This document shows, piece by piece, positions 25,401 through 37,400 of a DNA stretch of 64,000 nucleotides. The notes under the pieces are model-generated. The model did no database searches and was not told the DNA's origin. It worked only from the letters and a program-made list of their open reading frames with translations. Location: NCBI GenBank assembly GCA_964036195.1, contig OZ038458.1, positions 5,332,001 to 5,396,000 of the forward strand, read 5' to 3'. Origin of the DNA: Sphaerolaimus hirsutus (taxonomy: Eukaryota; Nematoda; Chromadorea; Monhysterida; Sphaerolaimidae). Position 1 is the stretch's first letter, and every line of letters begins with the position of its first letter. The position numbers and the translations under genes were made by a program.

Positions 25401-28400
25401 TGATTTTTTGTTGGTTCAGTTAAGCTTGAACTACAAGTGAAGTTACAGGCATGATCCATAGTTGCAGAATGTACAGCTACCACAATCAAAGCCAAACAGG
25501 CAAACCTGCATGCAGGTTTTCCTTCTGCAAATTTGTCTATTACCGTGCTAAGTTCACGTTATTTTTTCATTTCCGTGAAAATTTTGCTTTCCGTTTTTCC
25601 GGCCCATTTTTCCGTTTTCCAGCTGAAAAATTTTTACCTTTCCATTTCCGTTTTACCAGGCAATTTTTCCATTTTCTGGCTCGATTTTCAGTTTTCTGGC
25701 ATTTTTCCATTGTTTTTCCAATCTGTATTTATCTTCAATTGGCTCATCCCATTCTGTTGTTTTTGTCTCTTGAGCAGCATTGACAACTGGGATTTCAGGG
25801 TCAGTGAAACAGGTGCTGTGAACCCAATTGGGTCATATGCTGACACCAATAATTTATTCAAGTTTCGTCTGGTTGGTGTTGTGATGCTGTCAATTTGCAA
25901 TTTTGGTGTTGATATTGCCAGCATGTTTGTTCGGTGATTTTATTTCATGCCCATTACTGCAACAATTTTATTCACCTTTGGACTCCTGTTGTTTTCTGCT
26001 ATTTCATTCATGACTGATCTGGAGTTTGACAGCTATTCCCTCATGTTCATAGAACATTGGTTAAATAAAGCCTTGACTTTGTAATATAGTTCTAAAGCTT
26101 CAACTTCATTTGTGACACTCATTATGAAGTGATCGACGTAAATGTTGTTTATTATCATCGCCAACTGGTTTTGTTCCCCTTCATTTTCTTCATATTCATT
26201 CATGTTGTTTATTGTCACATTAAAATGGTATTTTATGACTGCTCCCAAAATTGCTGGGCTGCAGACAAGTCCAAACAGTATGCATTTAAAACGAAGTACT
26301 ATTAAGTTACTTTCAGTTACTGGTTTTGAGGCATCTTTCAGCCAGAAAAATTGTGTGTAGTCTCTAGCTTGGTCATGCAATCCTATTTGCAAAAATGCCT
26401 TTTCAATATCGGCAATTAATGCTAGATTGCCTGCCCTGAACCTCAGGAGTAATCCCAGTGCTAATGGTGTTGTAATTGGTCCTCTAAAAAGGCACTCGTT
26501 GAAACTTGGCTTACCTGCCGACCCATCGTACACAATTCTGCATGATGTCGATTTGCCCGGTGTGATTACTGGCTGGTGTGGCAGGTAATGAATCCCCTTG
26601 TTGTCTGTTTTGTTGTCACAGATCTCAATTATTCCATTTTCTAGTTGGTTGTCCAAAACTTTCCGGTATTGTTTGAATAAGTTTGGATCTTTGTTGAATC
26701 TTCTTATCAGTGATTTAAAGTGCACCAAGGCTTCTGCTTTTCCTGTGGGCAGATCACTGATACTCTCTTTATATGGCCAGTCAATATAGTATCATTTGTT
26801 GTTGTCGTTGAATTTTATGCTATTTATTATCATCTCCTCTGCAATGTTGTCATCAATTGCATAGGGGTCATCAGTGATTCCCACTGCTTCTAGACTGTGA
26901 AATTGTCATAGTGTTTCCTTTCCTAAAACCACTATGGCTACTTTTTGATGATTTTTTGTTGGTTCGGTTAAGCTTGAACTACAAGTGAAGTTACAGGCAT
27001 GATCCATAGTTGCAGAATGTACAGCTACCACAATCAAAGCCAAACAGGCAAACCTGCATGCAGGTTTTCCTTCTGCAAATTTGTCTATTACCGTGCTAAT
27101 TTCACTTTATTTTTTTCCGTTTCTGTGAAAATTTGGCTTTCCGTTTTCCGTTTTCCGGCATTTCATTTTTCCGTTTTCCGTTTTCCGGCCGACAATTTTT
27201 TTTTACCTTTCCGTTTTCCGTTTTCTGCTGAGTGAAATTTTGTTACCTTTCCGTTTTCCATTTTCCGGCAGAAATTTTTTTTTTACCTTTCCATTTTCCG
27301 TTTTCCGTAAAGTGAAAAAAATTTACCTTTCCGTTTTCCGTTTTCCGTAAAAAAAAATTTTTGACACCCTACTCACGTACACCAAACAACGATTGCCAAT
27401 GATTTTTTGGAAAGGCAAAAAAATTGAGTGAGAGCAAAAAGAACTAATGAAAGGATGAGAAACGCAGAAAGAAATCGTGTAGGTATTTTCTACCCACAAT
27501 ATTTACCGTATTTCCTCGAATAAGCCCCCTTGAATTACCCCCCCCCTCCAAAACACCCCCAGGGGCCAGATTTAATTCTCCCTACAGATTTGTAGGGTAG
27601 GGCGTACGCCCGATAGATTTTTTAAAGTTCAGCCGCCTCGACGCACATGCACTGAGAGCAAGGCGGTTTGTAAAATATACGAAACCATCCCTTAAGGTCG
27701 CCGATATTGCAATCTGATGTATATCACTTCGATTTTGGCCCAGAAATCATAATTTTGTCATTTCTTGGCCGTCTGCCAATTCGTTTTTTTTATTTTGTCG
27801 GGCGGGTTACTCGCATAAGTCGCGCTTTTGTGTAGTCAGGTGGTCACTTTTTAGTGTTCACTGACTGCAACCGAAACCATGAGGGCAGCGACAAGAAAGA
27901 AATGCATGCACGAGCGTACAAAAGCGCGACTTATGCGAGTAGCCCGCCCGACAAAATAAAATAAAAGGCAAAATGGCAGACGGCCAAGAAATGACGAAAT
28001 AGTGATTTCCGGGACAAAATCGAAGCGATATACATCATACTGCAATATCGGTGACCTTAAGGGATGGTTTTGTATATTTTACAAACTGCCTTGCTCTCGG
28101 TGCATGTGTGTCGATGCGGCTGAACTTTAAAAAATCTATTGGGCATATGCCCTACCCTACAAATCTGTAGGGAGAATTAAATCTGGCCCCTGGGGGTGTT
28201 TCAGGGGGCGGGGGGTAATTCAAGGGGGCTTATTCAAGGTAATACGGTAAATATTGCGGGTAGAAAATACCTACACGATTTCTTTCTGCGTTTCTCATCC
28301 TTTCATTAGTTCTTTTTGCTCTCACTTAATTTTTTTGCCTTTCCTTTGCCTTAATCATTGGCAATAGATGTTTGGTGCACATGCACCAGAGAGCAAGGCG

Positions 28401-31400
28401 GTTTGTAAAATATACAAAACCATCCCTTAAGGTCGCCGATATCGCAATATGACGTATATTGCTTCGATTTTGGCCCGGAAATCACTATTTCGTCATTTCT
28501 TGGCCGTCTGCCAATTTGCTTTTTTATTTTGTCGGGCGGGTTACTCGCATAAGTCGCGCTTTTGTACGCTTGTGCATGCATTTCTTTCTTGTCGCTGCCC
28601 TCATGGTTTCAGTTGCAGACAGTGAACACTACAAAAGTGACCACCTGACTACACAAAAGCGCGACTTATGCGAGTAACCCGCCCGACAAAATAAAATAAA
28701 AAACGAATTGGCAGACGGCCAAGAAATGACGAAATCATGATTTCCGGGCCAAAATCGAAGTGATATACGTCAGATTGCAATATCGGCGACCTTAAGGGAT
28801 GGTTTCGTATATTTTACAAACCGCCTTGCTCTCGGTGCATGTGCGTCGATGCGGCTGAACTTTAAAAAATCTATCGGGCGTACGCCCTACCCTACAAATC
28901 TGTAGGGTGAGAACGAGTGGAGCTATCGCAGCCATATTTTCAGAGATTCTTTCCTATTTAGTTGTTAATGTTGACCTAAAATTTGACGTTAATCCGACTA
29001 CCCAGTGACAAGTTATTCAAAACTTTATGGGGTCCGTCTAAATTGCCGCACCCTGTAGATCAACTGATTCAAATCGTCGCAAATACGTTTTTGACCACTT
29101 CATTAAAACATTCATTGGAAAAATATATTTGAAGTGAATGCATTTTTTGTTGAAGAAGAATTTACGTTATGTTTAATTGAATTGAATGTCATTTGTGAAT
29201 ATGCTTATTTTACTGAATATTCTCACGAAAAAATACCCCCTCGAATAAGTCCCCCCTCAAAAAATTCTGATGAAACAATTACTCACCTGGGGACTTACGG
29301 TAGAATCGAGGATTTACGGTAGAAAGTTTGCTCATCATGAGTCCGAGATAAGGAAAAAGGGACAGCTGGGAAAAAGTCTATAATATATATATAGATACCT
29401 TTTATACTTTTTTATACCTAAATACCTTTTAATTTATTTTTTTTACATTTCCCTTCTTTTACATATTTTACCCTCCATGTTTTTCCCTTTTGAACCATTG
29501 ACTAATTGAGCAATATTGTAGTCACACACGATAGTTTTCTGGCGAAAATTTTGATACAGGGTCTAAACTGCTTGAAACACATTTCAGTTTACCGAATTAA
29601 TTATTACTAGGTAATCCCCATCAAAATAGATATGCCATACCTAATTACTCCTCATTCCCATAAACTCTAGTGCCTTCAAATCTTATTTATGAGTTGTCCA
29701 ATTTTTTCAAAATTTCTGTAAAAAACTAGGCTGTGTAGGCCATGTTTTTCAACAACAGTGAAACTTTTGTATCTGATATTTGCTTAATGGACTCAATTTT
29801 TGAGGACATGCTTAATTTTAGTGCATCAGTTTTTGCATTTGGGTACAGCTCGTGACCAGTGATGGCTCAAGATGTCAAAACTCTCTGGAAAAAAGTTTTA
29901 ATTTTTAAAGTGTTTTTTAATATGACTTTTAAATGTATTTTTTGGATTTTAGACTTTTTGGAAATATTTTTCGAATTTGCTGATTTACTCTAAGGAAGCT
30001 GGCGGCAGAAGCTCTTCCCTTACCCGTTTTTTACAGCTCAAGATTAGTAATCAAGCCCTTCCCCTCCTTTACCCAGCCCAGCTTCATTCACAATGGGGGG
30101 TCGGCTTATTTATTTTACATTTAATCGAGTTAGACAACCCCCCACCAGCTGCGGTCGCTTTTGGGCGGAAGTGCATTCATGCAAGATCAATGCGCGCCCA
30201 TGTTCACTGATAAATAATAGAAATTCGAGAAGAAATCGAGTGATTTTTTTCCCGCACACTCAGATTGCGCTGTTCACACAATCGGTCGGCGTGGTTCAGG
30301 CAAACGTGCGTTCGGAACTTATATCACCGCCGAATGCGAATATTCTAAAATATACTCCAGCGACATTAGACCTCACAATGAAATCTACCATATCCCATCT
30401 TAATAAAAGAACAAACATTGAAAAAAATTTCATCATATTTATCAAGACAATTTGATAAATATGATGAAATTTTTTTTATGTTTGTTCTTTTATTCAGGTG
30501 GGATATGGTAGATTTCATTGAAAAGTGTAATGTCGCTGGAGTATACCTACATGAATATTTTACCCGGCGGCAACACTTGTGCCCGCACAATAGACACCGG
30601 AGAATTGGGGAATTTCCCGCGCCGCCGGCACGGCGTGTTTTTTCCACCCGCTGCCGCTGCGGCACAAACGCACGCGCGCGCGCATTATCAAAATGGCCGG
30701 GCGGCCGAAGTTATCACACGCGCAATCAGAATCACGTGCATGGGAACGCGTGCGCTCGTGCATGATAGTTTTCAGAGTTGTTAAAAGTACTGAACTTTTT
30801 AAAAGTAAACGTAAACGTAAAGTATTTTTGTTTTACTCACACATGAGTACACAAAACGTAAATTATTTTTTAAATCATGCACTGTATTTAATCATGTATT
30901 TTTAAATACTTTTACACTGCGTAAAACGTGAGTAAAATAGTTTTTTTTTTCGGAGAAATCGTAAAAACGAGATTTTTCTTTGAAAAACGTAAAAATGGGC
31001 ATTTTTCCTCACAGAAAACGTAAAAGTGAGTATTTTTCTCACAGAAAAAGCCAGTATTTTTTTCAATTTTTAATCTGGTATTGATAAAAGATGTGTTTTC
31101 CTCTCCTGATACGTATTTCTTAGGAAAATGTCTTATGTTTGTCACTTTCTGTTTGGCAAAATGACATTTTCTGTCCTCTAAAAATACATTTTCTGTACTC
31201 GCGTACTTTCAAAAAGTACGCGAGTAAGTGAGTACGGGTATTTTTTCGCGAGGAAACGTATTTATGCAGTACTCGAGTATACGTATTTAACGAGTAAACG
31301 TAAATACGTTTTAACAACTATGATAGTTTTGTTACACCGGGCCGCGCCGCCGCTGCACAATGCCGCGGCGGCGGCTGCAAATTTGGTCGATTCGACGGAA

Positions 31401-34400
31401 ATTCAGGTGAAAAACGTGACCACGGGAAATGGGTGTCCTACAAATTGAATACATGCTTGATAATTGCTTATCACAATTTTTTGTATTTCAAAAGTTCTGA
31501 ATTGTAGTCTATTGATATGAACTATTAGCGAGGCGGAAGGACCTTATACTGTGGGTAAAATTGTACTGTAGTAAGTTTTCTGAGTGAAAACTTCCCATCT
31601 TTTGTGACGAATATTACACAATAGAAATGGACAGTACATTTGTATTTACAAATGAAAATGAAATTGGTTTGCAACTTTTTGTGTGAAATTTGATTGACCC
31701 GACGCGAACTATCGGGCAGCCCGACTTTTTCTATTGCCCATATTTGTATTTTTACGCTGCTGTCAGAAACAACATTTTTAGCTGGTGTTACTTCCAGACT
31801 ATGTCTAACGCCCTGTAAAATGTAAAATGTCATGAAAAGTGTCAAAAGTCATGTAAAATGTAATGAAATTTTTTTAAAATTTCTGTACTGCTCGTTTGCA
31901 ATTTTCCATTACATTTTCATTATTTTTGACCATTTGCATTACATTTTACAGGGTCTGGGCGTGGCCTCTGGGAAAATTTGTCGCAGACACATGCGATATC
32001 ATATTTTTCGGACTCCAATAATTAATCATCCAACAATTTTACATGAGAGCCATGCTATCAGTTCTATCGCCAATCTGACAAGCACGTAAAATTGATAACG
32101 TCCCTTATAACTGAAAAAAATACCTTCAAAAAATATACAACCAGGTGTGAGTAGCCATAGATGCTCACACCTAAACCGAGTGGACATTGGTCACTCAAAA
32201 GAAAAAAATCCCCATTCAAACAAATAAAAGCACGCCCCCCACTGGCATTCATTCGAAACGAACCGTCATTATCGCATCCCACTCTCAATGCTAAAAAAAA
32301 ATCGATGCCCCACAGTTTTGCATAAAAATGCACAATACCTGAATAAATAATCCCAGGAGTTTGCCAGGGGAAAATCGGCAGATGGGAGTAAAGGTAAAAT
32401 GTGCCCAGTGCCCGCGCGAATGTCTTGCACAATGTTAAACGCGCATCTGCGCTACCGTAATCTGGGGAATATGGGGACGAGGGGGAAAATAAACCAGGTG
32501 CTACTCTCAGTAAAATACCTGTAAAAAGCCCTGTAAAATGTCAAATGTCATGCAACGTGGCCAAAGTCATGGAAAATGCCCTGTAAAATGGCAACCGAGT
32601 TGCCATTTTGCAGGGCATGTTCCATGACTTTTGCCACGTTGCATGACATTTGACATTTTACAGGGCTTTTTACAGGGTCTGGGAGTGCCCCCGCCCAACA
32701 TTTGGGGTCGATTTGGGCGGCCCGATTCATTATATAGGAAATTACGCGCTGACAAGTCCAAGTGTTTGTTTCAGCTTGCACTCAGCTCCATAACAACCCT
32801 TATTCAAACTTCTCCCTTATCAAAACAACCTCCCACAGCGGTCGCTACATTCAGCCGAATTACGGTAGCGTATACCGGGGCGGGGTTGCGTCATGCGCGC
32901 GCAGCATCCGGGCAAAACGGTACTGCCCCAATTTAGAACTGCGCCGCGCGCCCCCGCGCACAGGTAAGGCGGCGCGGCGGCGGGGAAGTTTGAGGGGTTT
33001 TTTTTGGGGGGGGGGGGGGTGTTGTGTTTTTGAAATCTATGGGAGTTGGTGGATTTGGGAGGTTTTGAGTGGGAGAAATGGAATTGATTTGGTTGGTGGA
33101 CATGTGTTGTTGTGAAAGTGCTTTTTGTTTACCTTTGGTATATCTTTAAATATTAGAAAAGTAACCTATTTGAATACCACACAGTTGTGAGTTTCTCTTT
33201 TTTTTATGATGGCATATTTATATGCTGGCCAGCACAAATTCACATCTCAGCACATTATCTCATCAATTCTAGCTATCTTCCACCTTCTCTACCTCACATT
33301 AAACCATCTAATTAATTATCAACCCAGAACCTACATCCACTTAAGCCTAATTAATCTCAAAATTCAAATTTTACCTCAAAAAGTCGAAGTGTAACTTTTC
33401 CCGCCGCTGCAACAACAACAGACAGTGATGTGATTTAGGGTCGGGGGCCAAGTACAGGGTTGCGTGTGCGTCTGTTTTTACGCGCGCCATCTTCACGTAC
33501 CATGTTCATTTGCGCGCAGATTTGGCGAATGTTTTTTGGAGTTTGTTGTTGACGCCATTTTTGGGAAAAACTGAGAGAATGTTTTTTGATTGAGTGTAGA
33601 GATATGATACAGAGATGCTTATGAGTATAGGTAGCTCATGCTTATGGTAGTCAGTATAAAAGAGAAGGCTGTTTTCACAATGTATACATGTGATATGATT
33701 TCAACTGATGGTTATTATAATGCAAATAATGTGCATTTTTAATAATATCATAGTGTTTGACTTGACAAAATAACATTGACAGCCAGCACACTAGTTGACA
33801 CTTGTCAGTCAACTGGTCTGTATCAACTCAGATTTCGGCTTCACGTGTTGCGTAGCGATCTCGAAATGCACATGCAGCATGACAAATATAATGGCAAGTG
33901 CATTGGAAGATCGCTACATGACACGTGAAGCTGAAATTTGAATACCTAGACACAGACCAGTTGACACCCAAGTGTCAACTATGTGCTGGCTGTCTTTAAT
34001 TGCCAAGTTTGTCAGTTCATATGAATGGACATGAAAAGGAAACTCAATTCCTCAAAATTGGAAATTCCTTAACCCCCCCCCCAACCTACCAAGTCCACAC
34101 CCCCCCCCCCATAAATAGTTGCCCCTAGTTAAAATATGTATTCGCGTACCTAAATACTCACTTACGAATGTACACATCGCGCGATTGTCAAGGTACTGGC
34201 GGCGAGGAACAATCACAATGTGCAGATGTGATGGGATATTGCTCTGCCGCGGCGGCGGCGCGTGTGTGGCCCCATTGTGTTGCGCAAAACGGTAGTGCCC
34301 CGGCGCCGTTTGACTGTTTGGGTGGATGGTTTGGGCACCCCCCCCCCACACCCGAGTCTTTGCCGATCTAATGAGTGCACGTGGATTTGGATTGTGTAAT

Positions 34401-37400
34401 CATCCAATCACGGGGATTGCCACCCCTCCCCCCCCCCTTTCTCGAGATTTTAAGATGCACACGCAATAGGAATGAAATGCGCGTACACTATTAAATATTC
34501 TTCGTTTTACAATCATACACTAAATATAGTCGCAGTCGCGTTGTTCTGGTATAATCGCATGCGCGCGCGATGTACATATTTTATTACATTGATATATTTC
34601 ACGTACAAAATGCTCCTATCAGGTCCGTATGTAATTTATATCACTGATACCGATAAAACGGATATGATGTACACACGCACGCTGCAAACTTTGGCGGCCG
34701 CCGCGGCACGGCAACGCGTGTGCACAACAGAGTTGTTAGAATTACGGAACTTTTTGTAAAAGTATATGTAAATGTAAGTATTTATTTTTTACTCACCAAA
34801 AAGTATAGAAAATGTAAAATACTTTTTTTTCCCGGGAAAATGTAAAAGTGAGTATTTTTCCCCCAGAAAATGTAAAAGCTACTACTTTTTACACGAGAGA
34901 GTGAGTTTTACGCTGGAAGACACAATGGATGTTGCTTTTTAGTGATTATTTAGTCTTTTTTAGAAAAATTATATGATTTCTTCAAAAACATATATTTTAG
35001 CAACAGAAAATTGTGATTTTAGCAACAAAAAATACATTTTCTCTGTACGCGTGTACTTTTCAAATGTACGCGTCAAAGTGAGTAAATTACTTTTAAAAAG
35101 TATATGTAGGTAAATGTATTTACCGCGTACTCGCGTACGCGTATTTTTCGAGTAAATATACATACATTTTAACAACTCTGGTGCACAATGCGCCGCGCCA
35201 AGATCGAAACGCTGACGCCCATTTACAACACCCCCCACCTATTTTCCAAACAGATAGAACAGTTTCTCTTGAGAATTTGCACGTCCTTCCGTCTCGTTGT
35301 CTCGCCGTACATTTTCCTTTTGCCCAACTTTTTGAGTAATTATTGCGATTGTATTTTAGTGCCCCGCGCGCGCGCATGGGAACAGAAACGGACTGTATAG
35401 CGCCCATTTTTTTGATGCTGTTTGAATACGTAGTACGCGAATGTATTTGCGTTTGCATAGAAAATGAATACAAAAGCGCCAAGCACTGTACGATGTTATG
35501 TGACTGTAGGGTTGTATTGTAGAAGATGTTGTATTGTAGCGTAGCGGCGGACACCACATAGTGCTACTTTTCATGAGTAATTAGTTTTCTCACCTGAAAT
35601 TCTTTTTACTATGTTTTTTTTCCAACTAGGTCTTATCCAATGTCATGGTATTCACTTCGTATCTACTACATAAACTCCAAGGCGTCAAGCCTCACTACTA
35701 AGCCAGCTTAAACGTCCGAAAACCCCTCACTATTCCACTCAAAACCAAGTAAAACTTCCTTGCCGGCCACTTCGCCCTGTAAACACTTTGCCGCACGCAT
35801 CAGCGACCATTGAAGCGTTCTCACGCAAGCGTCACTCATGTCACACAGTTGGTTTGCCCACCGCTTCTGTATACAGTCCATGAGCGCGCATGTATGCATG
35901 CATTGGGGGTGTGTCGGTGCACATGTAAACCCGGTGCACAAGTAGCAAAAATAGTACAAGGGCGCCATGGTGCTGCTTATTTTGGCGCCCACAAGGAAGG
36001 AAAAAGAGGAGACATATGTAGATAGCTGGAGCGTTTGGGGGGTAACCCAACCCCCCTCCAACCCCCCATACTGAACCCCTGCAGTGCCCATGAATACCCA
36101 GCGCCCAATTACGGGTGCCGTACATAAGCACCAGGTCTACATTGGCACCGGACATTGTTACTTGTGCACCGGGTTTACTTGTGCACTGATCCTGCGCCCA
36201 TGCATTCGCGTTTTGGCAAGCGCCCCGGCGGCGCACTGTGCAAACTGTATGTACTGTACTCAGTTCTACTTGTATTTTTCGTGTGCCGCCGCGCCGCGTG
36301 GAACACCGCGCCGTCTTCTAATGCTTATCGTACTTTCTTGTCGCGCCGCCGCGCCGCCCATGCGCTGCTGCATGAGCGCGTGCAGCGGCGGCGGCTAAGC
36401 GACTAGTAGATGCTATTTTGGGAAGTTGCCGCGACAGGTATTAAATGATCGGGAATATCTGGAATCATATTTTAGCGTCAAGTGAATTTCGATCTCAGAG
36501 AGTAGAGTGAATTTTCGGTTGACATTCAGTTTGCAACTTCTCGCAATTGTAAACACTTACCCTATCACTTTAGAAAGAAATAGGTATATACCTAAGCACT
36601 AGAAATAGGTATAGTAATTTTTTCGCTTTTGAAGCCAAACTTTGCGGTTGGAACCCAAGCTAAATAGTAAGCTAAAACTCAGTATCTCGCTTAGATTTTC
36701 CGCCGCCCCGCCGCATCCGCGGCCAATCAGCGAGCGCGGCGGCGCAGCGGTCGCACTGTAAATGTCGCCGCGGCAGTATGGTTAAGATTTAATTGTCCCG
36801 ACGCGTTTTTTCGGGCAGCCCGATTCAATGACAGGGTATTTTAAGTTTCAAGCTTCCCGGATCACAGGCCATTTTGGGCGGTTTGTAAATTAAATTGGGA
36901 TTTAAAAGCTCGCCCGATAAATCGGGCGAATGAAAAAATTCCCCCCACCCAAAAAAGCGATAGCTCACATCGGTAGCATTTTCTCCCACGCCCAATCAAT
37001 TGATTAGGCGGTCGCGATTGCGTCTTTTCGGTGTATACTTTTTGCATGGTTTACCTGTAAAATACGAATTTCACATTTCGCAAAGCATTGTGCATTTGTG
37101 CATGAGTGAATTGAAATGATAAAGATTTTTTTGTATGGGTGTTTGACGCATGGCATTATAGTGTGCGTGGATGGAGGTTTTTTTAAAAGAAAATGTAAAA
37201 AGGATGATTTTTTTCGACTGATCAGTTTTGACGTTTTTATGATTTGAAGCTGTGATAGTATTTATTGATGCACTATTCTTTTTCTACAATTCTACCTGCA
37301 TTATCATGCAATATTTCGCTGCTTCCCTGGATAAATATACACATGCGATTGTAGGTAGTTTTTTATCACTCTCACATGTACCTGCATCGTACACGAGTAC

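Larger units (their letters stand above)
24649..27371. mobile_element. Composite element bounded by AGGGTGTCAAA ends, enclosing BEL/Pao fragments
   Basis: The left end reads AGGGTGTCAAATTTCC and the right end AAATTTTTGACACCCT. Just inside each end lie tandem TTTTTACCTTTCCGTTTTCCG repeats (24650-24960 and 27110-27350). Between them are two head-to-tail blocks of a BEL/Pao polyprotein. Block 1 spans about 24890-25570. Block 2 spans about 25600-27105 and contains an extra ~800 bp (25956-26757) of reverse transcriptase missing from block 1. Confidence 0.7.

Noticed and set aside
26033..26728. Possible host gene with reverse-transcriptase-like domain
   Set aside because: Motifs are BEL/Pao, the catalytic box is altered, and stops and frameshifts flank it; it is a retrotransposon relic.
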